Shown here one piece after another: positions 1-6,883 of a stretch of 37,766 nt of DNA (position 1 is its first letter; each line of letters starts with the position of its first letter). This stretch comes from an uncultured Candidatus Saccharibacteria bacterium (GTDB taxonomy: Bacteria; Patescibacteriota; Saccharimonadia; Saccharimonadales; Saccharimonadaceae), in NCBI GenBank assembly GCA_947166895.1, contig CAMVFY010000006.1, positions 1-37,766 on the forward strand, read 5' to 3'. A program made the translations under genes and the position numbers. The notes under the pieces were generated by a model. That model was not told where the DNA came from, did no database searches, and worked only from the letters and a program-made list of their open reading frames with translations.

Positions 1-23
1 CTTTGGTTTTCTCCGGCGCCATC
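1..23 (+). repeat. 3' end of DGR variable repeat flank (matches TR flank)
   Basis: Bases 1-23 equal 2883-2905, just downstream of the template repeat, at 22 of 23 positions. The only difference is G16 against A2898. In DGRs the variable repeat ends in a segment shared with the template (the IMH region), so the target gene and most of its variable repeat should lie immediately left of the window. The copy is seen; the assignment as VR/IMH flank is inferred. Confidence 0.75.
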
Positions 24-36
24 TCCCTGGAATAAT

Positions 37-81
37 GCGCCCCCTTCCCGCGAGCCACTGCGAGCGTGGAAGAGGCGGCGC
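37..81. other. GC-rich hairpin just after the presumed variable repeat
   Basis: Bases 37-51 pair with 64-81 to give 15 base pairs (5+2+5+3), interrupted only by single-base bulges at 67, 73 and 76 on the 3' arm, with a 12-base loop. No T-run follows, so it is a poor terminator. Known DGRs have a hairpin or cruciform directly downstream of the VR that marks the target for retrohoming. No comparable hairpin follows the TR copy, which fits that role. Confidence 0.6.
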
Positions 82-111
82 GGAACAAAAAAATAAATAA
101 AGTGATAACGT

Positions 112-1098
112 ATGCAAAAGAAACTACCGATGGATTGGTATTTACACCAACAGGATGCACAAAAGAAAAATGATGCTCGTCGGCAGGAGCCGGCGTCGGA
201 GCTGATGAAGGTGGTGGCGGCGAAGGTTCCAGTAAAAAGTAAAATCAAGAAGGATTTTAGTGCTAACGAACAAGAGGAAATCCAGCAGAAGATACGGAAA
301 TTGGCGATACAGAAATCCACTGTTGAGAAGGAAAAGAGTGAGGAGACAATTGAGAGACGAAAGAAAATTGTAGCTATCAAGAAAAAAGCTAAGGAAATGG
401 AAAAAGGAAATCAGTCGAAGATAATTTTGTTCCCTTCGTATTCCAGAGATTCTGATAAGTTGGAGTGGTATAAGATGGGGGAGTTTTCGGCGATGTATTA
501 TGTATACAGAATGGCGGCACGCATGGGTAGGACGGCAAAGCTACAGAAAGATACGGACAAATTTTGGAGGATGAGTACAGTTGCTAGTATTAAGATGATA
601 GACAAATTTCTGGAGCTCGCGAAAGGATTAAATGAAATAGATCGACACGAGGAGACGATGGATGGATTTCATTTATTGTACTTGAAGAAGCCATTAACGG
701 ATGAGGAGGTGGGGGTACTGCGTCGGACTGAGGCCATGCGTAAAGAAATGATGCATAATGTTTTGAAACCGAAGAAAGCTGATACGGGAGTATACCAAGC
801 GATATTGATGGTAGATAGGCAGGTGCTGCCTAAGGTAAATAATATGCAGAAGGGGTATTTTATAACAGTAGGTGATAAGATGGCGCAGAGTATACATGAG
901 CTTACTACAACGTATTTTTTGTATGCGGACGGGGCGATAAGAGTGGAGTTGGCGCGAGAGAAACTATTGGAATCGATAATGTGTTTGATGTCCGGGGTGG
1001 CGTTACTTGGTGAAGTAGATGCGTGGAGTGCCGATACGGCAACTGCAGTAGGTGAAAACGTGAATCATTTGAAAAAATTAATACAAGAGATGAAGTGA
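112..1098 (+). CDS. avd: DGR accessory protein, Avd-like with long N-terminal extension
   Basis: Residues about 228-328 resemble the Avd four-helix family: a PK...ITVGDKMAQSI helix, an ARE+L...L helix pair and a final LKKLI helix. Avd forms a barrel that binds the DGR reverse transcriptase and template RNA. Usual Avd is about 120 residues; this one has 328. The first 100 residues are Lys/Glu-rich and probably coiled or RNA-binding. Residues 115-195 form another helical block in similar register, possibly a second degenerate Avd unit. The ATG has no clear Shine-Dalgarno. Its TGA overlaps the RT ATG (TGATG), so the two are coupled. Avd identity is by pattern, not by search. Confidence 0.7.
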   Translation: MQKKLPMDWYLHQQDAQKKNDARRQEPASELMKVVAAKVPVKSKIKKDFSANEQEEIQQKIRKLAIQKSTVEKEKSEETIERRKKIVAIKKKAKEMEKGNQSKIILFPSYSRDSDKLEWYKMGEFSAMYYVYRMAARMGRTAKLQKDTDKFWRMSTVASIKMIDKFLELAKGLNEIDRHEETMDGFHLLYLKKPLTDEEVGVLRRTEAMRKEMMHNVLKPKKADTGVYQAILMVDRQVLPKVNNMQKGYFITVGDKMAQSIHELTTTYFLYADGAIRVELAREKLLESIMCLMSGVALLGEVDAWSADTATAVGENVNHLKKLIQEMK

Positions 1099-2399
1099 TG
1101 TTAGAACACGATAAAAACAAGCCTTTAATGTGCACGGGCGTCAGGAAAACAAATGCTGAAGCGACCAAATTGATGAGTAATGCGGACATGCGCGTACCAG
1201 AGAATATAACGAATAATGGATTTCAGGATTTTTTCGGTTATAAAAAATTGTATAGTGATGGCAACAATGAGGAATGGCTGGAAAATCCAAAAAACTTACT
1301 ACTGTTAGAGTTGTATAATGCTGAGAAAATAGCACGGCGAGGTGGTAAACGAAAGACCATGGATACGCATGGGTTTGAGGTGAATCTGTTTGAAAACTTG
1401 GTGCGGTTAAGAGATGCGTTGTGGGAAGGAGTATATTATCCAAATAGAGGCACGGTGCATGTTATATTTGACCCAGTACAGAGAGAAATTTTTGCGGCAC
1501 CGTATGTAGATAGAATTTTGCATCACTGGGTTGTTGGTACGATTATGAAATGGTGGGAGCCGAGACTTAGCTACGATTCTTATTCTTGTAGAAAGGGTAA
1601 GGGAACTTTGTTTGGAATAAAACGTTTGCAAAAACATATATTGTCAGTGTCTCAGAATTGTACCAAAACTGCCTACGTAATACAGCTAGATATATCCGGG
1701 TACTTTATGCATATTAAACGGGATATTTTATATGAAAAGGTGATGTGGGGGTTAGATCAACAATTTTCGCCTGAGAAAAGAGATAAACGATACGAGATAC
1801 TCAAGTGGGCTATAGCGCAAATTATCTTTGATGATCCGACGGATGGGGTAAAGTTGCAAGGTTCATATAGGGATTGGATTGGACTACCGGAGGACAAGAG
1901 CTTGATGCTACAACCAGAAGGACAAGGAATGGTGATTGGAAATTACACATCACAGACTTTTTCTAATGTTTATCTAGATGGTTTGGACAGGTTTATTACT
2001 TTTGATTTGGGTTATAAACACTATGGAAGGTATGTGGACGATTTTTATTATGTGGTGACAGAAGAAGAGTTACCACAAGCAAAACAAGACATTCGGGCAA
2101 TTGCAGATTTCTTAATTGGGTATGGACTTAGATTGAATTTCAAAAAGACGCGGATTACGGAAGTGCACAAAGGGGTGAAATTTTTGGGGGCAGTAGTAAG
2201 AGGACGACAGATTTTTCCTGGGGAAAGAGTCGTGAAAAATTTTCGTGAGGCAGTGCGGCTGGTGGAAACGGGGGAGAAAGACCCAAGCGTGGTTGTTTCG
2301 TATTTGGGGATGTTCTCACATTACGATGCGGGAAAGATAATTGCTAAGGCATTTGGTAGCGTGGGGTGGAATTATGTATACGACAAAAAGCGAAGGTGA
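1098..2399 (+). CDS. DGR reverse transcriptase
   Basis: This is a 433-residue reverse transcriptase. Visible motifs are YSCRKGKG near residue 160, the domain A metal motif LDISGYF near 198, the DGR/group II style GNYTSQTFSN near 280, the catalytic YVDDF near 311, and a KTRI...KGVKFLG thumb-side block. It would copy the TR RNA with errors at adenines and deliver the cDNA to the VR. The ORF track starts at GTG 1095, but ATG 1098 overlaps the avd stop by one base and is the better start. The adjacent avd and TR make the DGR class clear and argue against a retron or group II intron. Confidence 0.93.
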   Translation: MLEHDKNKPLMCTGVRKTNAEATKLMSNADMRVPENITNNGFQDFFGYKKLYSDGNNEEWLENPKNLLLLELYNAEKIARRGGKRKTMDTHGFEVNLFENLVRLRDALWEGVYYPNRGTVHVIFDPVQREIFAAPYVDRILHHWVVGTIMKWWEPRLSYDSYSCRKGKGTLFGIKRLQKHILSVSQNCTKTAYVIQLDISGYFMHIKRDILYEKVMWGLDQQFSPEKRDKRYEILKWAIAQIIFDDPTDGVKLQGSYRDWIGLPEDKSLMLQPEGQGMVIGNYTSQTFSNVYLDGLDRFITFDLGYKHYGRYVDDFYYVVTEEELPQAKQDIRAIADFLIGYGLRLNFKKTRITEVHKGVKFLGAVVRGRQIFPGERVVKNFREAVRLVETGEKDPSVVVSYLGMFSHYDAGKIIAKAFGSVGWNYVYDKKRR

Positions 2400-2405
2400 T
2401 ATAAT
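2400..2405 (+). promoter_or_regulatory. -10 box for template RNA
   Basis: TATAAT lies directly after the RT stop codon and is preceded by TG (TGATATAAT), an extended -10. It would start a transcript near 2412 that runs through the template repeat and needs no ribosome site. No good -35 was seen. Confidence 0.5.
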
Positions 2406-2411
2406 AATTTT

Positions 2412-2930
2412 GGAATGCTAGGGCGATAAAGAGGAATAAAAATAGACTTCGTCTTATCGTAAGTTCCTTAAGTGGAGATGGCGAAGAACGTACTTTGCGA
2501 GATAAGTTGAGTTTGCGACTAAGGTCAAACCTTCGGCTATCAAGGTAGCTTTGGTGGATTAAAAAGTGTTCTGTGGGCCGCATTCGCGGTTTTGTGTTTA
2601 TTGAAGAGAGGCGTGTGCGAATTTCGCAGGGTTTGCTGGAAGATGACTCCTATCTACTGATTGGAATATCTACCCCTCTGTCGGGCAACTTCTACAATAG
2701 CTCGGCGAACAATCAGAATGAATGGGGCAACTGGTGGTCATCTACTTACAACAATGGCAACAACATGTACAAACTAAACGTGAATCCAACGAACGTCAAC
2801 CCGAACAACAACAACAATCGCAACAACGGTAACTCGATGAGGTGCTTAGTAGGCGAGTAGCTGGTTTTGAGTTGTTTGGTTCCTTTGGTTTTCTCCGACG
2901 CCATCCAGAGGGTTAAAAATTCCAGAGGGG
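2412..2930 (+). ncRNA. DGR template RNA (approximate ends)
   Basis: About 570 bases after the RT lack a credible gene. The first part can fold: CGATAA at 2424 pairs with TTATCG at 2454-2459 around a small GAC/GTC hairpin, as expected for the structured leader of a DGR RNA. The template repeat follows. The 5' end is inferred from the -10 box at 2400; the 3' end is not defined, as no terminator is visible before the convergent gene at 2970. Confidence 0.55.
2683..2905 (+). repeat. DGR template repeat (TR)
   Basis: One frame reads as the tail of a C-type-lectin/FISUMP-like domain: GNWWSSTY, then YKLNVNP, then a closing SMRCL. From GNFYN to the stop at 2860, 22 of 58 codons are AAC or AAT, including five in a row. 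Adenine-specific mutagenesis of AAC codons is the standard DGR diversity design. The frame has no start codon, so this is a template and not a gene. The right end is set by the match to bases 1-23. The left end is a guess, since the VR is outside the window. Confidence 0.85.
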
Positions 2931-2969
2931 TAGGTGTTTTAGTTCGGGTAGAAATTATGGCTTCAATAT

Positions 2970-3533
2970 TTACATCCTGTCGATGGATTCGACAAGGTAA
3001 AGAAGGGCCTCGGCGCGCCTTGATTCATCGGAGATTTCTTTGGCAGCTTTGTAGGCCGGCTCTAGAACAGTGTAGTCCTTGAGATTTTCGAAGATGTCGC
3101 GATAGAGGTTGAATTTTTGAGTGGGATCTAGTGAAAGATGATCTAGGAGCGGGACAAGGTCACGAAGGGCAGCCTCTTTGACCTGGTGCATGTTGAGGCT
3201 AGGTGTGGTGGTTGGAGTTTCGAATGAAGTAGGCGCTGTGGGGGCCGGAGCTACTGGAGCCGGAGCTGGCGTGAAGCCGGGAATCTCGAGTTCGGGAATG
3301 TTTGCGGTGTCGAGTGGAGCTATCGGCTCGGGCATTTCGGGCGCAGGAGCAACGACTGGAGGTTTTGGTTCGGGAAATGGACCGACTGGCTCGCCTAATT
3401 CTCCCGTGTCACCTTCGGGAACAGAAGAAGGAGCCGCTACGGGATCCGAAAAAACTGGGTCGACACTAGTCGTGTTAGTAATATCATCGATTGCTTTTTG
3501 TAGATCGTTGTCTACGGTTTGATTTTGGTCCAT
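2970..3533 (-). CDS. Pro/Ala-rich hypothetical protein with helical C-terminus
   Basis: 187 residues. The N-terminal half, to about residue 115, is low-complexity with Pro, Ala, Glu and Thr and probably disordered. The last 70 residues form a compact helical segment with a PTQKFNLYRDIFENL stretch. No signal peptide or membrane segment is present. A TATAAT box and an AAGGTGGGC ribosome site precede the ATG on the minus strand. The reverse-strand ORF over the repeats is a shadow. I do not recognise the family; the compact C-terminus after a flexible linker suggests a protein-binding module. Confidence 0.75.
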   Translation of the reverse strand: MDQNQTVDNDLQKAIDDITNTTSVDPVFSDPVAAPSSVPEGDTGELGEPVGPFPEPKPPVVAPAPEMPEPIAPLDTANIPELEIPGFTPAPAPVAPAPTAPTSFETPTTTPSLNMHQVKEAALRDLVPLLDHLSLDPTQKFNLYRDIFENLKDYTVLEPAYKAAKEISDESRRAEALLYLVESIDRM

Positions 3534-3581
3534 TTATGCCCACCTTATTATTATACTTATGTTTATGATAGCACGGAATTT

Positions 3582-4046
3582 CTAAATACGCAAGAAATTT
3601 ACAATTTTATCGAGAAAATCGAGCTTAACTTCTTCCATAGGGAGACGTGCGCCTAAGTTATCCACAATGGCTTCGCCGCTACCTTCGGGGAAATACACTT
3701 TGACGCTGAGGCTAAAGCGTTTTTTGGGAATAAGAACGGCGGAAAAGTGCGAGCCTTCTTTTAGAATACCGAAGGCTTTGAAATCTTCATATTTGTGGAG
3801 ATTGTTGCCTTCTACTAGGCCGTCTTTATTTAGGGTGTATTTGATCTTGCGGGGTGGACGAAAAGTGGAAACTAGGATGGCGACGACGCTTAAAATGACC
3901 AGGACAAGAAATGTCCACCAGCTTAAGAATACGGCTAAGACGGAAAGAGCGATGCCAACGGCGAAGAGACCAATATACCACCAGGTGTTGTGGTCTCTTA
4001 AGATGTATTCTTCGGCTTCCCAAGAAATGTCACTTTGTTTTACCAT
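3582..4046 (-). CDS. Two-TM conserved membrane protein
   Basis: 154 residues. A short cytosolic start (SWEAEEYILRD) is followed by two adjacent hydrophobic helices at about 22-40 and 44-62, then a soluble beta-rich domain of about 90 residues. This layout is common in uncharacterised CPR membrane proteins resembling a bacterial PH-like/YcxB fold, but that match is only by shape. It follows tRNA-Ser divergently. Function is unknown. Confidence 0.75.
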   Translation of the reverse strand: MVKQSDISWEAEEYILRDHNTWWYIGLFAVGIALSVLAVFLSWWTFLVLVILSVVAILVSTFRPPRKIKYTLNKDGLVEGNNLHKYEDFKAFGILKEGSHFSAVLIPKKRFSLSVKVYFPEGSGEAIVDNLGARLPMEEVKLDFLDKIVNFLRI

Positions 4047-4104
4047 AAGTTAATTATAACACATCGGTACTTTTTCTGTAAAATGTGATAAAATAGAGTA
4101 CATT

Positions 4105-4197
4105 GGAGGGTTACCCAAGTGGCTGAAGGGGACGGTTTGCTAAATCGTTAGTCTGGAGTGATCTGGAGCGGGAGTTCGAATCTCCCACCCTCCGCCA
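4105..4197 (+). tRNA. tRNA-Ser(GCT)
   Basis: The acceptor arm GGAGGGT/ACCCTCC closes perfectly. The anticodon stem ACGGT/ATCGT holds loop TTGCTAA with anticodon GCT at 4139-4141. A long variable arm is present, the T-loop is GTTCGAATC, the discriminator is G, and CCA is encoded at 4195-4197. All of this fits class II tRNA-Ser reading AGC/AGU. Confidence 0.97.
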
Positions 4198-4214
4198 TGC
4201 ATCTAACGATGCAT
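4197..4214 (+). terminator. Hairpin right after tRNA-Ser
   Basis: ATGCATC pairs perfectly with GATGCAT around a TAAC loop, starting at the last base of the encoded CCA. Only A-rich sequence follows, with no T-run, so it may act as a processing signal or weak terminator. Confidence 0.4.
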
Positions 4215-4251
4215 CATTAAAAATGGAATTCGGTTCTCGCTTCGCTCGAAG

Positions 4252-4274
4252 CGAATCTCCCACCCTCCGCCATG
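4252..4274 (+). repeat. Second copy of the tRNA-Ser 3' end
   Basis: These 23 bases repeat 4177-4199 exactly, covering the T-loop half, the 3' acceptor strand and CCATG. The two copies start 75 bases apart. The second copy has no tRNA body: it is preceded by a 6-bp hairpin (CGCTTC/GAAGCG, 4238-4253). Duplicated tRNA 3' ends are typical of integrase attachment sites, but no integrase lies nearby. Confidence 0.8.
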
Positions 4275-4297
4275 TGGACAATATGGAGAAGGGGTGG

Positions 4298-4303
4298 TAT
4301 AAT
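4298..4303 (+). promoter_or_regulatory. -10 box giving a leaderless pilin mRNA
   Basis: TATAAT is followed by exactly six bases (TGGATT) and then ATG, so transcription should begin at or next to the start codon. The same layout, TATAAT-N-GGATT-ATG, recurs at 12135. Confidence 0.6.
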
Positions 4304-4309
4304 TGGATT

Positions 4310-4726
4310 ATGAAAAACGTTTTGAAAGTGATTTTATCAGTAGTAATGGTGGGGTTGATTAGCTTGACGGGTTTGTCGACGGTGTCGGCGTTGACTTTGC
4401 AGGATGGTGCGGAGGCGGCGAAGTGCGATGGTTGCCCGGAGAATTTATTCGGTAATACGGGGGTTTTTAAGCAGGTCACAAACACAATTTTGTATATTGT
4501 GGGTATTATCGCCGTAATCATGCTAATTATCGGTGGAATTAAGTATGTGGTGTCGGGCGGTGACTCTAAGAAGGTGACCGATGCAAAGAACACCGTGCTT
4601 TATGCAATTATTGGGCTTGTGATTGCGTTTTTGGCGTTTGCGATTGTAAACTTTGTAATAACGGCGTTGCCGAGTTCTGAAACTGAGGAACAAACTAGCT
4701 TGATTTTAAATTGTACTAACGGCTAA
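4310..4726 (+). CDS. TrbC/VirB2-like pilin protein
   Basis: 138 residues. A Lys start and hydrophobic signal helix (about residues 2-25, ending VSALT) are followed by a short Cys pair (CDGC), then two membrane helices flanking a GGIKYVVSGGD..KVTDAKNT loop. This helix-loop-helix with G-D-KK-AK is the signature of the TrbC/VirB2 pilin-like proteins repeated at 6067, 6476 and 6864. The ORF-track start at 4223 lies in the tRNA repeat. ATG 4310 fits the signal peptide and the promoter. It overlaps the 3' end of comF, which converges on it, by 21 bases. Role: probable subunit of an envelope T4SS/pilus-like channel. Confidence 0.85.
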   Translation: MKNVLKVILSVVMVGLISLTGLSTVSALTLQDGAEAAKCDGCPENLFGNTGVFKQVTNTILYIVGIIAVIMLIIGGIKYVVSGGDSKKVTDAKNTVLYAIIGLVIAFLAFAIVNFVITALPSSETEEQTSLILNCTNG

Positions 4727-5395
4727 TATACCAACAGAGATTTGTGAAACTCCGGCTTGTCGGAGTTTTTTGATGGCGGCTTCCATGCTGGCGCCGGTGG
4801 TCCAAACGTCGTCGATGAGTAGATAGGTGGATTTTGGGTTGATTTTGATTTTGGGGTTGATTTCGTAGGCTTTGCTAGCTTGGGAAACACGATCTTTTTT
4901 GGTGGAGCCAACCTGGACGGTAGAGTTAGTGCGGATTAGGAGTTGTTTGACTTGCCAATTTGAGTGTTTTTTGGCAAGGTGCTTAGCAATGAGTTTAGTA
5001 TGGTCGAAACCACGTGCACGGAGGTGTTTGCTGATGGTGGGGAGTGGAACGACGATGGTCGGGCTACTGATGTGTGGCAAGCAATTGTCTAGAATGTCGG
5101 CGAGCGGCATTGCGAGGGAACGGTTGGAAGAATACTTATAGTCGTGGATTAATTCGTCGATTAGACCGGCGCGCTCTGTAGCGACAAAGATAGGGGGAAG
5201 GTCTTTGCAATGGTCACAAATTCCGGTGGGGGTGCTGGCTTTGCATCTTGGGCAAAAGTTGTGGTGTTGGTTATAGATGTAATTTTTACAACGATTACAT
5301 AAAGCTTCACCGATACACCCACAACCCCTACAAGAGTGGGGCACGAGAAGGTCTAAGAGTCCTGGAAATGTTGTATTTTTTACAATTAGAGGCAT
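4706..5395 (-). CDS. comF: ComF family phosphoribosyltransferase-like protein
   Basis: 229 residues from the ATG at 5395. The N-terminus has a double zinc ribbon (CRGCGC, CNRC, CPRC, CDHC), and the C-terminus has the PRPP-loop motif LLIDDVWTTGAS near residue 195. This is the classic ComF/GntX layout, linked to DNA uptake in competent bacteria, where it acts on the cytosolic side. The upstream 49 codons in the ORF track are read through the hsp20 promoter and are not real. A weak TAAAAT -10 sits 12 bases before the ATG. Confidence 0.92.
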   Translation of the reverse strand: MPLIVKNTTFPGLLDLLVPHSCRGCGCIGEALCNRCKNYIYNQHHNFCPRCKASTPTGICDHCKDLPPIFVATERAGLIDELIHDYKYSSNRSLAMPLADILDNCLPHISSPTIVVPLPTISKHLRARGFDHTKLIAKHLAKKHSNWQVKQLLIRTNSTVQVGSTKKDRVSQASKAYEINPKIKINPKSTYLLIDDVWTTGASMEAAIKKLRQAGVSQISVGILAVSTI

Positions 5396-5419
5396 GATTC
5401 TCTTGATTTTACTACGCGG

Positions 5420-5438
5420 ATGCTTTATAATAAAGCAT
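5420..5438. promoter_or_regulatory. Perfect 19-bp palindrome over the hsp20 -10 box
   Basis: ATGCTTTAT-A-ATAAAGCAT is a perfect inverted repeat in the comF/hsp20 divergent spacer. It contains the hsp20 TATAAT box at 5426-5431, so a dimeric protein bound here would block RNA polymerase. No regulator gene adjoins it. Confidence 0.55.
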
Positions 5439-5459
5439 AACAATATAAGTGGAGGAAAT

Positions 5460-5957
5460 ATGGCTCGTACAAACAGTGACGATTTGCTGATGGAAGATGA
5501 CCTCGCTGCTGCATTCCTTGGCGGAGATGATGAATTAGTCACTCCGGCTACACCAGAGGAGGTAGCTGAAGTCCCAGAAGAAGTCAGTGAACCAGTCGAA
5601 GATGAGTGGGAAAATACCGACGACTTTCCTGGACAGCTCGCCGTAGATGTCTACGAAACCGCCGATAAGTTGGTTGTTAAAGCTCGTACCGCTGGCATCT
5701 CGAAATCTGATCTCGATGTCAGTATTTCCGACAATATTCTGACGATTTCAGGCGTATTGTCTGGTGGCGAGGATGAGCAGACGACTAGATGGCACATCCA
5801 GGAATGCTATTGGGGTGAGTTTTCGCGAACGATTGCTTTGCCGGTGCAGGTAAAAGAGGATGAAAATAGCGTGAAGGCCGAACTAAAGGATGGTGTGCTT
5901 ACGATTACCTTCGAAAAGGAAAAGACGGAAGCTCCAAAGAAAATCGCGATTCAGTAG
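5460..5957 (+). CDS. Hsp20/alpha-crystallin small heat-shock protein
   Basis: 165 residues. A 55-residue acidic N-terminus is followed by an alpha-crystallin domain (about 58-155) with VDVYETADKLVV, the ISGVLSG loop and the closing GVLTITF motif, then an IAIQ tail like the IxI oligomer anchor. It is an ATP-independent holdase. ATG 5460 has GGAGG four bases upstream; the ORF-track extension to 5394 has none. A strong terminator follows. The acidic N-terminal region (EEVAEVPEEVSEPVEDE) is longer and more charged than usual. Confidence 0.93.
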   Translation: MARTNSDDLLMEDDLAAAFLGGDDELVTPATPEEVAEVPEEVSEPVEDEWENTDDFPGQLAVDVYETADKLVVKARTAGISKSDLDVSISDNILTISGVLSGGEDEQTTRWHIQECYWGEFSRTIALPVQVKEDENSVKAELKDGVLTITFEKEKTEAPKKIAIQ

Positions 5958-5972
5958 TTTTGTGAGATGACT

Positions 5973-5999
5973 AAAAAACGCCCGGCGGGGCGTTTTTTT
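5973..5999 (+). terminator. Rho-independent terminator of hsp20
   Basis: ACGCCC pairs with GGGCGT around GGCG, flanked by six A upstream and seven T downstream. Confidence 0.93.
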
Positions 6000-6018
6000 C
6001 ATGGGGGGATTTGATAGC

Positions 6019-6049
6019 TAAAAATATCTCCTCGGATTGAGGAGATATT
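6019..6049 (-). terminator. Terminator of the minus-strand pilin gene
   Basis: AATATCTCCTC pairs with GAGGAGATATT (11 bp) around GGATT. Read on the minus strand it ends in ATTTTTA, 18 bases after the stop codon of the 6067 gene. Confidence 0.85.
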
Positions 6050-6066
6050 AGACTCAAATTATGTTA

Positions 6067-6360
6067 TTAACCGTTGATGTTAGCGATAACGAAGTTGACG
6101 ATTGCAAAGGCAAGAATCACTACAACGAGGCCAATGACACCGTAAAGAATAGTGTCTTTGGCTTTTTTAACTTTGCCGGCGTCGCCGGTAGAAGTCATGT
6201 ATTGGATGCCACCAATGATGATAACGATAACGGCCACGATACCGAGAACACCAATTACTACGTTTAAAATGTTGGTGACATTCCCTGTAAGGTCGGAGGA
6301 GCCATCACCTACTGGGTTGGGTTTGGTGTTTTCTGCTAACTGTATAAGAAGATTCTTCAT
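6067..6360 (-). CDS. TrbC/VirB2-like pilin, short form
   Basis: 97 residues with no cleavable signal peptide. About 28 polar residues precede a long hydrophobic helix, a loop GGIQYMTSTGDAGKVKKAKD and a second helix ending IVNFVIANING. The loop and last helix are nearly identical to those of 6476 and 6864, so these genes are paralogues from tandem duplication. It has its own promoter and terminator, unlike the other two, so it may be expressed separately. Confidence 0.85.
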   Translation of the reverse strand: MKNLLIQLAENTKPNPVGDGSSDLTGNVTNILNVVIGVLGIVAVIVIIIGGIQYMTSTGDAGKVKKAKDTILYGVIGLVVVILAFAIVNFVIANING

Positions 6361-6388
6361 TTTGTTCCTTTATACTTAATTTAGGTTA

Positions 6389-6417
6389 ATTGTATAATTT
6401 ATTTTAGTTTTTTGCAA
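6389..6417 (-). promoter_or_regulatory. Promoter of the short pilin
   Basis: On the minus strand TTGCAA (6412-6417) and TACAAT (6389-6394) are separated by 17 bases. Transcription would start about 20 bases before the ATG at 6360. Confidence 0.6.
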
Positions 6418-6475
6418 GGGTAATTTGCAAATTATCTTTTTGTTATCCTTGGGGTTCCTTAGTTCGGCTGTTGGT

Positions 6476-6883
6476 TTATTCACCACCGATGTTGGCGATG
6501 ACGAAATTAACAATCACAAAGGATAGGATAACTACGATAAGGCCGATAACGGCATAGAGGATAGTGTCGCGGGCTTTTTTGGCTTTGCCGGTGTCACCAG
6601 CGGAAGTCATATACTGAACACCACCGATGATAATGAAAATAACAGCAATAATGCCGGTGATACTAATGACAACATTGAGGATGCCTTGGACGGCAGATGG
6701 GAGAGAATTTTCTGAAACTTCGTTTCCACAACCGGCGGCTTCTTTGACGGATTGAGCAACTTTACAATCTGGGCTGCAGATGTTGTCACAAGAATTGGCG
6801 GCGAAGGCTGGGGATATTGCAACGCCAAAGCCGAGAAGGCTGACAATTGCGACTGTCGCTAGTTTAATTAATTTTGATTTCAT
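6476..6883 (-). CDS. TrbC/VirB2-like pilin with signal peptide
   Basis: 135 residues. There is a clear signal peptide (Lys start, hydrophobic core, SPAFA cleavage near residue 28), then a Cys-rich stretch (CDNICSPDC and a later C), then helix, GGVQYMTSAGDTGKAKKARD loop and helix. Four cysteines in the exported part suggest disulphides. A perfect AAGGAGG lies six bases before the ATG. Its start overlaps the end of the tandem pilin gene at 6864 by 20 bases, so the two are cotranscribed and coupled. Confidence 0.87.
   Translation of the reverse strand: MKSKLIKLATVAIVSLLGFGVAISPAFAANSCDNICSPDCKVAQSVKEAAGCGNEVSENSLPSAVQGILNVVISITGIIAVIFIIIGGVQYMTSAGDTGKAKKARDTILYAVIGLIVVILSFVIVNFVIANIGGE

Noticed and set aside
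1098-2399. RT as a group II intron or retron RT
   Set aside because: There is no maturase or HNH domain, no intron ends and no retron msr/msd, while the TR and avd fit a DGR.
2573-2860. ORF of 95 aa over the template repeat
   Set aside because: It has no ribosome site or natural start and is the DGR template, whose reading mirrors the target gene's end.
3178-3522. Gly/Ala/Ser-rich plus-strand ORF
   Set aside because: It is the mirror of the Pro/Ala-rich gene at 2970-3533, which has a promoter and ribosome site.
4111-4593. Minus-strand 160-aa ORF
   Set aside because: It reads antisense through tRNA-Ser, its repeat and the pilin gene.
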